Assembly: GCF_000807775.2 (NCBI RefSeq)
Contig: NZ_CP047385.1
Location: 5,208,001 to 5,272,000 of the forward strand
Direction: 5' to 3'
Source of the DNA: Pandoraea fibrosis
Lineage (GTDB): Bacteria > Pseudomonadota > Gammaproteobacteria > Burkholderiales > Burkholderiaceae
Length of the DNA: 64,000 nt
Part shown: in pieces, positions 46,431-55,277 of the stretch
Layout: each line of letters begins with the position of its first letter
Position numbering within the stretch: the first letter of the stretch is position 1
Program-made: the position numbers and the translations under genes
The notes under the pieces: generated by a model
Seen by the model: only the letters and a program-made list of their open reading frames with translations
What the model was told of the DNA's origin: nothing
Database searches by the model: none

Positions 46431-47474
46431 TCAGCCGCGCGGGCCGACCGTCACCCAATAGCGCGTGACCAACGCCACCGACACCGGCAATGCGCGTGGC
46501 AATACGGCGAGAATCGCGTCCGTATCGCCCAGCGGATAGGTGCCGGATACCCGCAACGCCGCCACCGCAGGATCGCAACGGACGTATCCCCGTCGATAGC
46601 GGGCCAACTCGGCAAGGAACGCGTCGAGACGCATGTCGACGGCAACGAACATGCCGTCAGCCCACGCGCCGTCGCCATCGCCGAGGGGCGTGGCAGTCGC
46701 CACGTCGCGCGACGTGAACCGCGTCTGTTCTCCCGCCCGCACCAGACGGCCCCCTGACGCGTCGATCCCCTCCCGCCCGAACGCCTTGGGCGCGAGAGGG
46801 TCGACACGCACCGCGCCTTCGAATACCTGCACCGTGCCCCCGTCGGCTCCCTGTCCCGTCTGACGTACCGCGAAGCGCGTGCCCATCGGCTGCAACGTCG
46901 CATGTGCGGTGGCCACGATCAGCGCTCTGGGCGGCGCGTGCCCGACGTCCTTGCCGGTCGTGACCATGATTTCGCCGTCGATGAGCGTGATGCGGCGCGT
47001 CTCGCCGTCCATCGACAGTCGCACGGCGCTGCGCGTATTGAGGACGAGCGTGGTGCCATCCGCCAGACGCAGCGTGCGGCGCTCCCCCACCCCCGTTCGC
47101 GCATCGGCTCGCAGCCACTGAACCGCCAGCGGATCGGTCGCCACCCAGGCTCCGGTGCCCACGAACAGCGCGCCGGCAATCGCCTTCACCGCCATACGAC
47201 GCCCGCGCGAATGCGGTGCCCTGAGCGCCGCCTGCGCAACCGCTGCGCCGAGCGTGCCGGAGACATGGCGCATGCGCTGGTCGGCCTTTTCGATATGCCG
47301 CCACGCGCGCTCGTGCTCGGGATGGGCGTCGCGCCAGCGGAGGCAGGCCACGCGCAACGCCTCGGTGGCGTCGCCGCTATTGAGCGTCACCCACCATTCG
47401 ACCGCTTGCTGCGCGACATCCGCGTCGAAACCGCCGACGGGCGAGGGGCGAACGGTTGACGCGGTGCGCGTCAT
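46431..47474 (-). CDS. FecR-type anti-sigma factor/signal transducer
   Basis: 347 residues from the ATG at 47474, which overlaps the sigma-gene stop (ATGA). The N-terminal region contains the W-W-V-T-L-N-S-G and W-R-x-x-H-P-E-H-E-R-A-W features of FecR cytosolic domains. A membrane segment (about 96-115) leads to the periplasmic FecR domain (about 125-250: R-T-L-R-L-A-D-G-T-T-L-V-L-N-T). It would hold the adjacent sigma factor and release it when the receptor is loaded. Confidence 0.92.
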   Translation of the reverse strand: MTRTASTVRPSPVGGFDADVAQQAVEWWVTLNSGDATEALRVACLRWRDAHPEHERAWRHIEKADQRMRHVSGTLGAAVAQAALRAPHSRGRRMAVKAIAGALFVGTGAWVATDPLAVQWLRADARTGVGERRTLRLADGTTLVLNTRSAVRLSMDGETRRITLIDGEIMVTTGKDVGHAPPRALIVATAHATLQPMGTRFAVRQTGQGADGGTVQVFEGAVRVDPLAPKAFGREGIDASGGRLVRAGEQTRFTSRDVATATPLGDGDGAWADGMFVAVDMRLDAFLAELARYRRGYVRCDPAVAALRVSGTYPLGDTDAILAVLPRALPVSVALVTRYWVTVGPRG

Positions 47475-47986
47475 GCGGCGCCCATCGCGAAGAAGCACTG
47501 TGTCCCGGCGCGCACGAGATGACGCTTGACTGTCGCTAAAGAAATTCCCAGCGCGGCGGCGATCTCCCGATGGGTCAGTCCGTCGAGTTGCGCCAGCAGG
47601 AAGGCGCGTTTGACGAGGGCAGGCAGACCGTCGAGGCAGCGATCGATCTCCAGCAGCGTCTCGAGCACGATGGCACGCGCTTCGGGCGACGGCACGAGCG
47701 CTTCCGGCTGTTGTGCAAGGGCATCGAGGTACGCCCGCTCGATCTGCGCGCGACGCCAGTCGTTATAGAGAACGCGTTGGGCCACGGTCGTGAGGAAGGC
47801 GCGCGGCGAGACCAGCATGCGTGGCGGATCGCGCTCAAGCAGACGCACGAACGTGTCGTGCGCCAGATCTGCGGCGCGGTGCGAACAGCCGGTCTTGCGA
47901 TGGAGCCAGCCATGCAGCCAGCCGTGATGGTCGGTGTAGAGTCCCTGCAGCGTGGTATCGCGCGGCAGCGTGTCGTCGGCGGGCAT
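47471..47986 (-). CDS. ECF sigma factor, FecI type
   Basis: 171 residues. Region 2 is about 15-80 (A-A-D-L-A-H-D-T-F-V-R-L-L, then P-R-A-F-L-T-T-V-A-Q-R) and region 4 about 110-165 (L-T-H-R-E-I-A-A-A-L-G-I-S-L-A-T-V-K-R-H). AGGAGG precedes the ATG at 47986. It is the first gene of the iron-signalling cassette, with a Fur box 60 bases upstream, so it should be made when iron is scarce and then drive the receptor gene. Confidence 0.94.
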   Translation of the reverse strand: MPADDTLPRDTTLQGLYTDHHGWLHGWLHRKTGCSHRAADLAHDTFVRLLERDPPRMLVSPRAFLTTVAQRVLYNDWRRAQIERAYLDALAQQPEALVPSPEARAIVLETLLEIDRCLDGLPALVKRAFLLAQLDGLTHREIAAALGISLATVKRHLVRAGTQCFFAMGAA

Positions 47987-48045
47987 ACGCCCCTCCTGTC
48001 CCCGGGCCAGGTGTGACTGAATGGCTCAGGCACCTGATTTGCAAA

Positions 48046-48065
48046 TGAGAATTGTTCTCAGTATA
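48046..48065 (-). promoter_or_regulatory. Fur box at the sigma factor promoter
   Basis: TGAGAATTGTTCTCA (48046-48060) fits the 7-1-7 Fur inverted repeat, with 6 of 7 positions symmetric. On the minus strand it directly follows TATACT (48060-48065), a likely -10 box. Iron-loaded Fur there should block the sigma-receptor cassette. Confidence 0.8.
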
Positions 48066-48164
48066 GCAAACAAGTTTCCCGGGACGACATGCCGCTCATA
48101 CCGCGGCCGCTACGCGTGGCGCGTATGCGACAACGGTGTGAAATGTGCGAATTGAACTGCCGAA

Positions 48165-48878
48165 TCAGTAGTACGAATCCTCGAGCAGCATGTCTTCGAA
48201 GAACGCCCCGAAGCGCTGCTGCGGATCGCGCAGGTGGATTTCCAGAATCCATCGCATGGCCGAGGGCGTCGTTTCGAAGTCCGCGAGCGAGCCGGTGTGG
48301 ATCGCCGCATGCGGGAAGTCCGACACCCGGTGCCCCGGCAGATCGAAATTCAGCGTCCAGCCCATGCGTCTGGCGACCTCGTCGGCATAGGCGTATAGCG
48401 CCTGACCGGTCGCCCCTTCGCGCTGCCACTTGGCGCGCACGTCATGGAAGAGCGCCTCGGCGTCGCGGGCGCAGCGAGCGTATTCGGCGTGCTCGCCGAC
48501 CACGAAACTCGCGCCGCCGTCCCCTTCCCACGCCTCGAAGCGCGGGGCGATGTCGATGAAGAACAGATCGTTTTCCCCCAACACGACGCCCGGCTCGGAC
48601 GCCTGACGCATCGGCTTGAGCGTGTTCTTACCGAAGCGCACACGCGTGGGATGCCAACTCAGCGCCAGCCCTGCGGCCACGAGCACGCCTTTGGCCATGG
48701 CTACGGCGTCTTCCTCAACCATGCCCGGGCGCACTCGGGCGGCAATATCGCGGATGGCCGCGCGGGTCTTGTGACGCGCCATGAGCATGCCGTCGACGGA
48801 AAACGCCGGGCCGACGCGCTCGACCAACGAGGCCTCGTCCGGGAAACGAACGGCAGATGAAGTCGCTTGATTGGGCAT
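48165..48878 (-). CDS. short M24 (pita-bread) metallopeptidase-family hydrolase, paralogue
   Basis: 237 residues from the ATG at 48878 (GAGAGG upstream). It is built like the protein at 24524-25183: only the M24 catalytic fold, with shared W-H-P, R-F-G-x-N-T-L, G-W-x-L-N-x-D-x-x-G-H-R-V-S-D-F-P-H-A and W-I-L-E-I. Candidate metal ligands are D in F-F-I-D-I, D in W-E-G-D, H in G-H-R, E in W-I-L-E and E in F-F-E-D. It has no N-terminal prolidase-type domain. It is divergent from a GlxA-type regulator gene, so a regulated catabolic step on an amide- or amine-type substrate is plausible. The substrate is unknown. Confidence 0.78.
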   Translation of the reverse strand: MPNQATSSAVRFPDEASLVERVGPAFSVDGMLMARHKTRAAIRDIAARVRPGMVEEDAVAMAKGVLVAAGLALSWHPTRVRFGKNTLKPMRQASEPGVVLGENDLFFIDIAPRFEAWEGDGGASFVVGEHAEYARCARDAEALFHDVRAKWQREGATGQALYAYADEVARRMGWTLNFDLPGHRVSDFPHAAIHTGSLADFETTPSAMRWILEIHLRDPQQRFGAFFEDMLLEDSYY

Positions 48879-49092
48879 GGATAACCTCTCGGTGGGGAAG
48901 GGAAACATCGCGACAGCCCTTGCCGTCGCCAACACCACCGATTTTCGGAGCGGCGCGCAATCGCATCCCCCGCCGCGCGCGGCCCGATCGCGCCAACCCG
49001 CGGCATCTTCGGGCCAACGTGCGGCCGACAACGTCCCAAGGCGCCGCTTTCTGCCAAAATGCGGCGCATCACTGCCAGCGTTCCTCCCTCTC

Positions 49093-50061
49093 ATGATCCG
49101 TCACGTCGCCTTGCTGGTTTTTCCCGGTGTGCAATCGCTCGACGTGAGCGGGCCACTGGATGTCTTCGCGGAAGCCAATCGTTTCCTTTTGCCCGGCGAC
49201 CACTATCAGACGGAGGTCGTCGGCACGCAGCACGGCGCCATCACCTGCTCGAACGGCATGGCACTCATGCCGCGCCGCCACTATCAGGACGTGGGTGGCC
49301 ATCTCGATCTGCTGCTGGTGGCCGGTGGCCCGTCGCTGCTCACCGACGCTCTGGGTCCTAACGTCTATCGGTGGCTGCACGACATGGTGCCGCGGGCGCG
49401 TCGCTACGGATCCATCTGCAACGGTGCGCTGGTGCTCGCGGCGGCCGGATTGCTCGACGGCAAGCGCGTCACCACGCACTGGAACGACGTGGATGTGCTC
49501 GCCGAACGCGCGCCCGGGGCATACATCGAGGCGGATCGGCTGTTTGTGCAGGACGAAAACCTCTATACCTCGGCGGGAGTCACGGCCGGAATCGACCTGT
49601 CATTGCACCTGCTCGCGCAGGATCACGGGCAGGAGGTGGCACTCAATGTCGCGAAGCGTCTGGTCGTCTTCACGCAGCGCTCGGGCGGACAGTCACAGTT
49701 CAGCCCATACCTGACGCCTTACGTCGAACCGAACTCGCCGGTCGCTCAAGTGCAGCAATACGTGCTGGAGCATCTGGCCGATCCGCTCTCGGTGGGCGAT
49801 CTGGCAGCGGTGGCGAAGATGAGCGTGCGCAACTTCTCTCGGGTCTTCGCGCGCGACGCCGGCGTCACGCCCGCCGATTTCGTAAGCGCCGCCCGCGTCG
49901 ATGCTGCCCGGGTGATGCTGGAGAACGGTAACGCGCCGCTCAAGACCGTGGCCTGGCAATGCGGTTTCGGTGATCCGCACAATATGCGCAAGGTCTTCCA
50001 GCGACGCTTCGGCGTGTCGCCACAGCAGTACCGCGAGCACTTCGGGCAGCCGCAGCGCTAA
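49093..50061 (+). CDS. GlxA-type AraC-family transcriptional regulator with DJ-1/PfpI domain
   Basis: 322 residues from the ATG at 49093. The N-terminal domain is a DJ-1/PfpI-like glutamine-amidotransferase fold (about 1-170: L-L-V-F-P-G-V-Q-S-L-D-V-S-G-P, with C-N-G-A around 113 at the nucleophile-elbow position). The C-terminal part is an AraC double helix-turn-helix (about 215-315: L-S-V-G-D-L-A-A-V-A-K-M-S-V-R-N-F-S-R, then W-Q-C-G-F-G-D-P-H-N-M-R-K-V-F). Relatives (GbdR, CdhR, ArgR) sense amines or amino acids. It faces the M24 hydrolase across 214 bases. Confidence 0.93.
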   Translation: MIRHVALLVFPGVQSLDVSGPLDVFAEANRFLLPGDHYQTEVVGTQHGAITCSNGMALMPRRHYQDVGGHLDLLLVAGGPSLLTDALGPNVYRWLHDMVPRARRYGSICNGALVLAAAGLLDGKRVTTHWNDVDVLAERAPGAYIEADRLFVQDENLYTSAGVTAGIDLSLHLLAQDHGQEVALNVAKRLVVFTQRSGGQSQFSPYLTPYVEPNSPVAQVQQYVLEHLADPLSVGDLAAVAKMSVRNFSRVFARDAGVTPADFVSAARVDAARVMLENGNAPLKTVAWQCGFGDPHNMRKVFQRRFGVSPQQYREHFGQPQR

Positions 50062-50152
50062 CCGCCCGGCACGCCGGGAGACTCCCCCTCCCCCGGCGCT
50101 CGCTCCCCCATTACCCTCGCAATCACCTTCGCCATATCATGGAAAACATTTA

Positions 50153-50180
50153 TTGACCGACCGGCCGGTCGGTTTATAAT
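50153..50180 (+). promoter_or_regulatory. paaA promoter with PaaR-type operator in the spacer
   Basis: TTGACC (50153-50158) and TATAAT (50175-50180) are separated by 16 bases. An 18-bp perfect palindrome, ACCGACCGGCCGGTCGGT (50156-50173), fills the space between them. A repressor bound there would directly shut the paa operon. The nearby TetR-family gene at 55278 is the natural candidate; TetR-type PaaR proteins of betaproteobacteria are known to bind such CCGACCG/CGGTCGG dyads. Confidence 0.88.
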
Positions 50181-50218
50181 GCGTTCCATATCCCCACATG
50201 CCGCGGAGGCCTTCCTCT

Positions 50219-51235
50219 ATGTATACGCAAGCCATCGATCTGGCCGGCAACAGCCCCAAGGGCCCGGGCGCTGTTCTCGCCCTGAGTGAGGCGGAGCAGG
50301 CGCAACAAGCCCGCTTCGACGCACGCGTCGCCGCCGATCAGAAGATTGAGCCGCAGGACTACATGCCCGCCGAGTATCGCAAGACGCTCGTGCGCCAGAT
50401 CTCGCAGCACGCGCACTCCGAAGTCGTCGGCATGCTGCCGGAAGGCAACTGGATCTCGCGTGCCCCGAGCCTCAAGCGCAAAGCGATTCTGCTCGCCAAG
50501 GTGCAGGACGAAGCCGGTCACGGCCTCTATCTGTATTCGGCGGCCGAGACGCTCGGCACGTCGCGCGACCAGATGATCGACGCGTTGCACTCCGGCAAGG
50601 CCAAGTACTCCAGCATCTTCAATTACCCGACGCTCACGTGGGCCGATGTCGGCGTGATCGGCTGGCTCGTCGATGGCGCCGCCATCATGAATCAGGTGCC
50701 GCTGTGCCGCTGCTCTTACGGTCCTTACGCCCGCGCCATGATTCGCGTGTGCAAGGAGGAGTCGTTCCACCAGCGTCAGGGCTTCGACGCCCTGCTCGCG
50801 ATGATGAGCGGCACGCAAGCCCAGCGCGACATGGTGCAGGAAGCCGTGAACCGCTGGTGGTGGCCGGTGCTGATGATGTTCGGCCCGAGCGACAAGGAGT
50901 CGATCCACAGCACGCAGACCATGAAGTGGGGCATCAAGCGCATCTCGAACGACGACCTGCGTCAGAAGTTCGTCGACGCCGCCGTCGAACAGGCCAAGGT
51001 ACTCGGCGTGACCTTCCCCGACCCGGATCTGAAGTGGAACGAAGCCCGTAAGGCGCACGACTACGGCGAGATCGACTGGAGCGAATTCTGGCGCGTGGTC
51101 GGCGGCGACGGCCCGTGCAACAAGGAACGTGTCGGCACGCGTGTCGCCGCCCACGAGAAAGGCGCCTGGGTGCGCGACGCCGCACTGGCGCACGCCGCCA
51201 AGCAGCGCCAGCGCGCCGAGAAGCAGGCCGCCTGA
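50219..51235 (+). CDS. paaA: phenylacetyl-CoA 1,2-epoxidase subunit A (catalytic)
   Basis: 338 residues, start ATG at 50219 after GGAGG. It is the di-iron oxygenase subunit: carboxylate/histidine ligands are seen in [10 protein letters not shown] and [10 protein letters not shown]. PaaABCE turns phenylacetyl-CoA into ring-1,2-epoxyphenylacetyl-CoA using O2 and electrons from PaaE. It is the first gene of paaABCDE, expressed from a promoter with a PaaR-type operator. Confidence 0.97.
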   Translation: MYTQAIDLAGNSPKGPGAVLALSEAEQAQQARFDARVAADQKIEPQDYMPAEYRKTLVRQISQHAHSEVVGMLPEGNWISRAPSLKRKAILLAKVQDEAGHGLYLYSAAETLGTSRDQMIDALHSGKAKYSSIFNYPTLTWADVGVIGWLVDGAAIMNQVPLCRCSYGPYARAMIRVCKEESFHQRQGFDALLAMMSGTQAQRDMVQEAVNRWWWPVLMMFGPSDKESIHSTQTMKWGIKRISNDDLRQKFVDAAVEQAKVLGVTFPDPDLKWNEARKAHDYGEIDWSEFWRVVGGDGPCNKERVGTRVAAHEKGAWVRDAALAHAAKQRQRAEKQAA

Positions 51236-51276
51236 GCCGCCTGCGACCCGCCCCTCACAAGACATCAGGAACGATC

Positions 51277-51573
51277 ATGACGCAAGCAAGCAACAAGGAA
51301 TGGCCCCTCTGGGAAGTGTTCGTGCGCAGCAAGATGGGCCTCGAGCACAAGCACAGCGGTAGTCTGCACGCCGCCGACGCCGACATGGCGCTGCGCATGG
51401 CGCGCGACGTCTACACGCGCCGCCAGGAAGGCGTGAGCATCTGGGTCGTGCCGTCGGTCGCCATCACGGCATCGGCACCGGAAGACAAGGCCGAGCTGTT
51501 CGATCCGGCCGCCGACAAGATCTACCGCCATCCGACCTTCTACCAGTTGCCGGAAGAAGTGAACCACATGTAA
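51277..51573 (+). CDS. paaB: phenylacetyl-CoA epoxidase subunit B
   Basis: 98 residues. It matches PaaB along its length (W-P-L-W-E-V-F-V-R-S-K-x-G-L-x-H-K-H-x-G-S-L-H-A-A-D, then N-H-M end). PaaB bridges the PaaAC heterodimers. It starts 41 bases after paaA. Confidence 0.97.
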   Translation: MTQASNKEWPLWEVFVRSKMGLEHKHSGSLHAADADMALRMARDVYTRRQEGVSIWVVPSVAITASAPEDKAELFDPAADKIYRHPTFYQLPEEVNHM

Positions 51574-51641
51574 GCGGCGGTGCGCCGGTGCGAATCCACG
51601 CGATTCATACGAACGGCGCGCCCCATGCGAGACCCCAGAAC

Positions 51642-52445
51642 ATGAAACCGACGCAGGAACACCTGTCCTATCTGCTGCGCCTCGCCGACAACGCGCTGAT
51701 CCTCGGTCAGCGTAATGCGGAATGGTGTGGTCACGGCCCCGTGCTGGAAGAAGACATCGCGCTCACCAACCTGAGCCTCGATCTCATCGGCCAGGCGCGC
51801 ATGCTGTATCAGCACGCCGCCAAGCTCGAAACCGATCTCACCGGCATCACCAAGCAGGAAGACGACTACGCCTTCTGGCGCGACGAATTCGCGTTCCGCA
51901 ACTGGACGCTCGTCGAGCTGCCCCACTACGGCCCGACGGCCGGTACGTCCGCGGCAGAACGCGACTACGCCGTGACGATTGTGCGCAACTTCCTCTACTC
52001 GGCCCTGATGGTCGAGGTGTGGCAGGCCCTCGCAGAGTCGGCCGACACCGAGCTCGCCGCCATCGCGGCCAAGTCGGTCAAAGAAGCGCATTACCACCTG
52101 CATCACGCGCGCGACTGGCTCGTGCGCTTCGGCGACGGTACCGAGGAATCGCACCGCCGCGCGCAGGCCGCGCTCGACTATCTGGTGCCGTACATGAACG
52201 AGATCTTCAAGCGCGACACGCTCGAAGACACCGTGGCCGCCGCCGGTACGGGCGTCACGATGGCCGACCTGAAGGACGCCTGGCAAGCCACGGTGAGCGA
52301 CGCGCTCGCCGAAGCCACGCTCACCGCACCGGTCGGCGGCGCGTTCGAGAGCACGGGCAAATTCGGTCATCACTCCGAGCACATGAGCTATCTGCTCGGC
52401 GAAATGCAGGGACTGGCACGCCAGCATCCCGGCGCGACCTGGTAA
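51642..52445 (+). CDS. paaC: phenylacetyl-CoA epoxidase structural subunit C
   Basis: 267 residues from the ATG at 51642; an in-frame extension to 51588 is not conserved-looking. It is the ferritin-like non-catalytic partner of PaaA: Y-L-L-R-L-A-D-N-A-L-I-L-G-Q-R, E-D-I-A-L-T-N-L-S-L-D-L-I-G-Q-A and H-Y-H-L-H-H-A-R-D-W-L. The stop precedes paaD by eight bases. Confidence 0.96.
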   Translation: MKPTQEHLSYLLRLADNALILGQRNAEWCGHGPVLEEDIALTNLSLDLIGQARMLYQHAAKLETDLTGITKQEDDYAFWRDEFAFRNWTLVELPHYGPTAGTSAAERDYAVTIVRNFLYSALMVEVWQALAESADTELAAIAAKSVKEAHYHLHHARDWLVRFGDGTEESHRRAQAALDYLVPYMNEIFKRDTLEDTVAAAGTGVTMADLKDAWQATVSDALAEATLTAPVGGAFESTGKFGHHSEHMSYLLGEMQGLARQHPGATW

Positions 52446-52453
52446 GCCCGGCG

Positions 52454-53065
52454 ATGCCTTCGTTTGCCGCCCTGGACACCGATCCGACCATGAATCTTCC
52501 GCTCACACCGCCGGTCGCGCCCGACGTGCTCACGCCGGCCTCGGAGGCGTCATTGCCGCTCGCGTGGCAGACGCTCGAAGCGGTGCCCGATCCCGAGATT
52601 CCGGTCGTATCGATCCGGGAGCTCGGCATTCTGCGCGACGTGCGCGTCGTCGCGAACGACCGCGGGGAAGCGGCATTCGAGATCGTGATTACGCCGACGT
52701 ACTCGGGCTGCCCGGCGATGCAGCAGATCGCCGAGGACATCGCGGCGGCCATGACGCGCGCAGGCCTCGGCCCGTGGCACGTCAAGACGGTGCTCGCCCC
52801 CGCGTGGACGACGGACTGGATCAGCCCGCAAGCCCGCGAGAAGCTGCGCAGCTACGGCATTGCGCCCCCCACCGGCGCGCATGCCGTGGCCGCCGATGCC
52901 CCGCGCAAGATCACGTTCTACGGACGTCCGAAGGACGGTGTGCCGTGCCCGCATTGCGGCTCGGCCGACACCGAAGTCGTATCGGCCTTCGGCTCGACCG
53001 CCTGCAAAGCGCATTACCGTTGCCGCACGTGCCGTGAGCCGTTCGACTACTTCAAGCCCTATTGA
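52454..53065 (+). CDS. paaD: phenylacetate-CoA oxygenase assembly protein PaaD
   Basis: 203 residues from the ATG at 52454, or 191 from 52490. The MIP18-like domain (about 35-110: V-P-D-P-E-I-P-V-V-S-I-R-E-L-G-I and T-P-T-Y-S-G-C-P-A) and a C-terminal cysteine cluster (C-P-H-C-G, C-K-A-H-Y-R-C-R-T-C) are typical. PaaD is thought to help Fe-S maturation of the epoxidase system. The N-terminus is longer than in E. coli PaaD. Confidence 0.95.
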   Translation: MPSFAALDTDPTMNLPLTPPVAPDVLTPASEASLPLAWQTLEAVPDPEIPVVSIRELGILRDVRVVANDRGEAAFEIVITPTYSGCPAMQQIAEDIAAAMTRAGLGPWHVKTVLAPAWTTDWISPQAREKLRSYGIAPPTGAHAVAADAPRKITFYGRPKDGVPCPHCGSADTEVVSAFGSTACKAHYRCRTCREPFDYFKPY

Positions 53066-53150
53066 TTGATCCGACTGATCCCGCTTCGCGCGTAGCGATG
53101 CCGACACTCTGCCCGTCGGCACCCGCACCCGGGCGGCAAGGAAGCCCACG

Positions 53151-54239
53151 ATGACGACCCCGCAATTCCACTCGCTGACCATCCGCGAAATCCGGCCCGA
53201 AACCGCCGACGCCATCTCCATCGCCTTTACGGTGCCGGACACGTTGCGCGACGCCTATCGTTTCACGCAAGGCCAGTTCCTCACGCTCAAGACCGAGATC
53301 GACGGCGAAGAAGCCCGTCGTTCCTACTCGATCTGCGTCGGGGTGCCCGAGTACGAAGCCACGGGCGAACTGCGCGTCGGCATCAAGCGCGTGCCGGGCG
53401 GCAAGTTCTCGAACTTCGCGAACGACCAGTTGAAGCCGGGACAGCAGATCGACGTGATGACGCCGGATGGCCGCTTTTTCACGCGTCTTGCCGCGGATAA
53501 CGCCAAGCACTACGTCGGCTTCGCCGGCGGTTCGGGCATCACGCCGATGCTCGCGCTCATCAAGACCACGCTGGCCGCCGAGCCGGACAGCCAGTTCACA
53601 CTGGTCTACGGCAACCGTTCGGTGCCCGCGATCATGTTCGCCGAAGCGCTCGAAGACCTGAAGAACACCTATCTGGGCCGCCTGCGCCTGTATCACGTGC
53701 TGTCGGACGAAGCGCAGGAAGTCGAGCTGTTCAACGGCCTGCTCGATCAGGACAAGTGCACGGCCTTCCTCGAGACGCTGATTCCGGCGTCGAGCATCGA
53801 CGAAGCTTTCATCTGCGGCCCGGGCCCGATGATGGACGCCGCCGAAGCTGCGCTCGCCGCCGCGGGCGTTGCCAAGGAAAAGATTCACGTCGAGCGGTTC
53901 GGTGTGCCGAGCGCGCCGGCGGCGGTCAAACCGGTCGTCATCACGGACGACACGCCAATGGCCGAACTGGTCGTAGTGATGGACGGCAAGGAGCGTCGTC
54001 TGCGCCAGCCGTATGAGGGCCAGAGCATTCTGGATACGGGGCTGGCCGCGGGCCTGTCGCTGCCGTATGCCTGCAAGGGTGGCGTGTGCTGCACTTGCCG
54101 CGCGAAGGTGCTCGAGGGCGAAGTGGCCATGGAAAAGAACTACACGCTGGAAGATTACGAAGTCGAGCAGGGTTTCGTGCTGACCTGTCAGGCGCGCCCG
54201 CTCACCGAGCGTGTGGTGGTGAGCTACGACGAGCGTTGA
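53151..54239 (+). CDS. paaE: phenylacetyl-CoA epoxidase reductase subunit PaaE
   Basis: 362 residues. FAD-binding R-S-Y-S-I-C (about 58-63) and NAD-binding G-G-S-G-I-T-P-M (about 126-133) regions are followed by a plant-type 2Fe-2S domain with C308, C313, C316 and C346. It passes electrons from NADPH to PaaAC. AAGGAAG precedes the ATG. It lies 85 bases after paaD and is the last of the epoxidase genes; paaG/Z/J/F/H/K are not in this window. Confidence 0.96.
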   Translation: MTTPQFHSLTIREIRPETADAISIAFTVPDTLRDAYRFTQGQFLTLKTEIDGEEARRSYSICVGVPEYEATGELRVGIKRVPGGKFSNFANDQLKPGQQIDVMTPDGRFFTRLAADNAKHYVGFAGGSGITPMLALIKTTLAAEPDSQFTLVYGNRSVPAIMFAEALEDLKNTYLGRLRLYHVLSDEAQEVELFNGLLDQDKCTAFLETLIPASSIDEAFICGPGPMMDAAEAALAAAGVAKEKIHVERFGVPSAPAAVKPVVITDDTPMAELVVVMDGKERRLRQPYEGQSILDTGLAAGLSLPYACKGGVCCTCRAKVLEGEVAMEKNYTLEDYEVEQGFVLTCQARPLTERVVVSYDER

Positions 54240-54479
54240 GGGCTTGCGCCGGATTTGCGCGCCGCAGTCTACGCGACATGCGCGCTAATCCGGCAAGCCA
54301 TCGCGGGGCGGTGGCGGTCACGTCGCATCGCGTCGAGATGTCGAACGCCTGTTTGCCACGCCGTGCGAACCCTACGTCAACGCGGCCGGAACATGCGTGA
54401 AATCCTGCCAATGCGTCGATTATTTCGGGCATTACGGGAGCGTCAACCCGAGGGTGCGGGAATACCGTAAACTACCGGG
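54240..54479 (+). other. gap between paaE and the DUF1835 gene
   Basis: 240 bases without a supported gene. I see no clear terminator; read-through from paaE into the next two genes is possible, although the gap is the widest in the cluster and may hold an extra promoter. Confidence 0.4.
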
Positions 54480-55268
54480 ATGAATACCATCCATGTCGTT
54501 TGTGGCGATATCGCCGCACAGCAGTTGCGTGCGGCGATGGCGCAAGCGCGTCGCGCCGACCCCGTGCTTGTCCTGCGCGATGATCTGGCCATTGGCCCGT
54601 TGCGCGAAATCGACGAGAACGAGCGGCAGCGGGCCGCCTTCTGGCAACGCGTGGTGCCGTCGGCCGGTCGCGACTACGCAGGCGAGCTACGCGAGGAACT
54701 GGCATCGCTGCAACGTCTGGTCGAAGGCGAGAGCGCCGTGGTCTGCTGGCATGGCGACAGCGCGTCGGATCAGTTGACGCTGCGGCGCGTGGCATTCATG
54801 TTGCGCAACACCCCTGCCCGGCTGAACGAAATCGTGCTGCGCAGCGGCGATCTGGCAACGCCCGGCGCGCCGCAAGCCGCAGAGCGACGTACCAGCGTCG
54901 GCATGTATGCGCCGGAAGTACTGGCCGAGCGCTTCGCTCGGATCGCCCCGATTTCGCTATTGCGGATTGGCCGCCTGTCGCTGGAATGGCGGGCGCTCAA
55001 ACAAGTGAACACACAGGTGCGCCGCTGGGTGCACAACACCTTCGAAGGGGCGACGTTCGCCGAGATCGACGACCAGATTCTGAACCGGGCCCCCGTTGAC
55101 TGGACGCCGATGGCCACGTTTCTCGGGGAGATGATGTCCCGCGTCGAAGGTTTTTTTGCGACTGACAGTTTTCTGTTGTGGCGCTGCCGCGAACTCGGTG
55201 CGGCAGGCCGGCTCGCGTTGCGCGGCGACACCACGGCGCCCGCCGCGTGCGATCTACGACTGGAGTAA
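54480..55268 (+). CDS. DUF1835 domain-containing protein
   Basis: 262 residues. The N-terminal half (about 1-120: I-H-V-V-C-G-D-I-A-A-Q-Q-L, then L-V-L-R-D-D-L-A-I-G-P-L-R-E-I and V-V-C-W-H-G-D-S-A-S-D-Q-L-T-L-R-R) matches DUF1835. The C-terminal half resembles the helical DUF3658 domain usually joined to it. It has no signal peptide or membrane segment, so it is cytosolic. Function is unknown. Its stop lies nine bases before the paaR-like gene, so the two are almost certainly co-translated; its partner role in phenylacetate regulation is a guess. Confidence 0.82.
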   Translation: MNTIHVVCGDIAAQQLRAAMAQARRADPVLVLRDDLAIGPLREIDENERQRAAFWQRVVPSAGRDYAGELREELASLQRLVEGESAVVCWHGDSASDQLTLRRVAFMLRNTPARLNEIVLRSGDLATPGAPQAAERRTSVGMYAPEVLAERFARIAPISLLRIGRLSLEWRALKQVNTQVRRWVHNTFEGATFAEIDDQILNRAPVDWTPMATFLGEMMSRVEGFFATDSFLLWRCRELGAAGRLALRGDTTAPAACDLRLE

Positions 55269-55277
55269 CCCCCGTTT

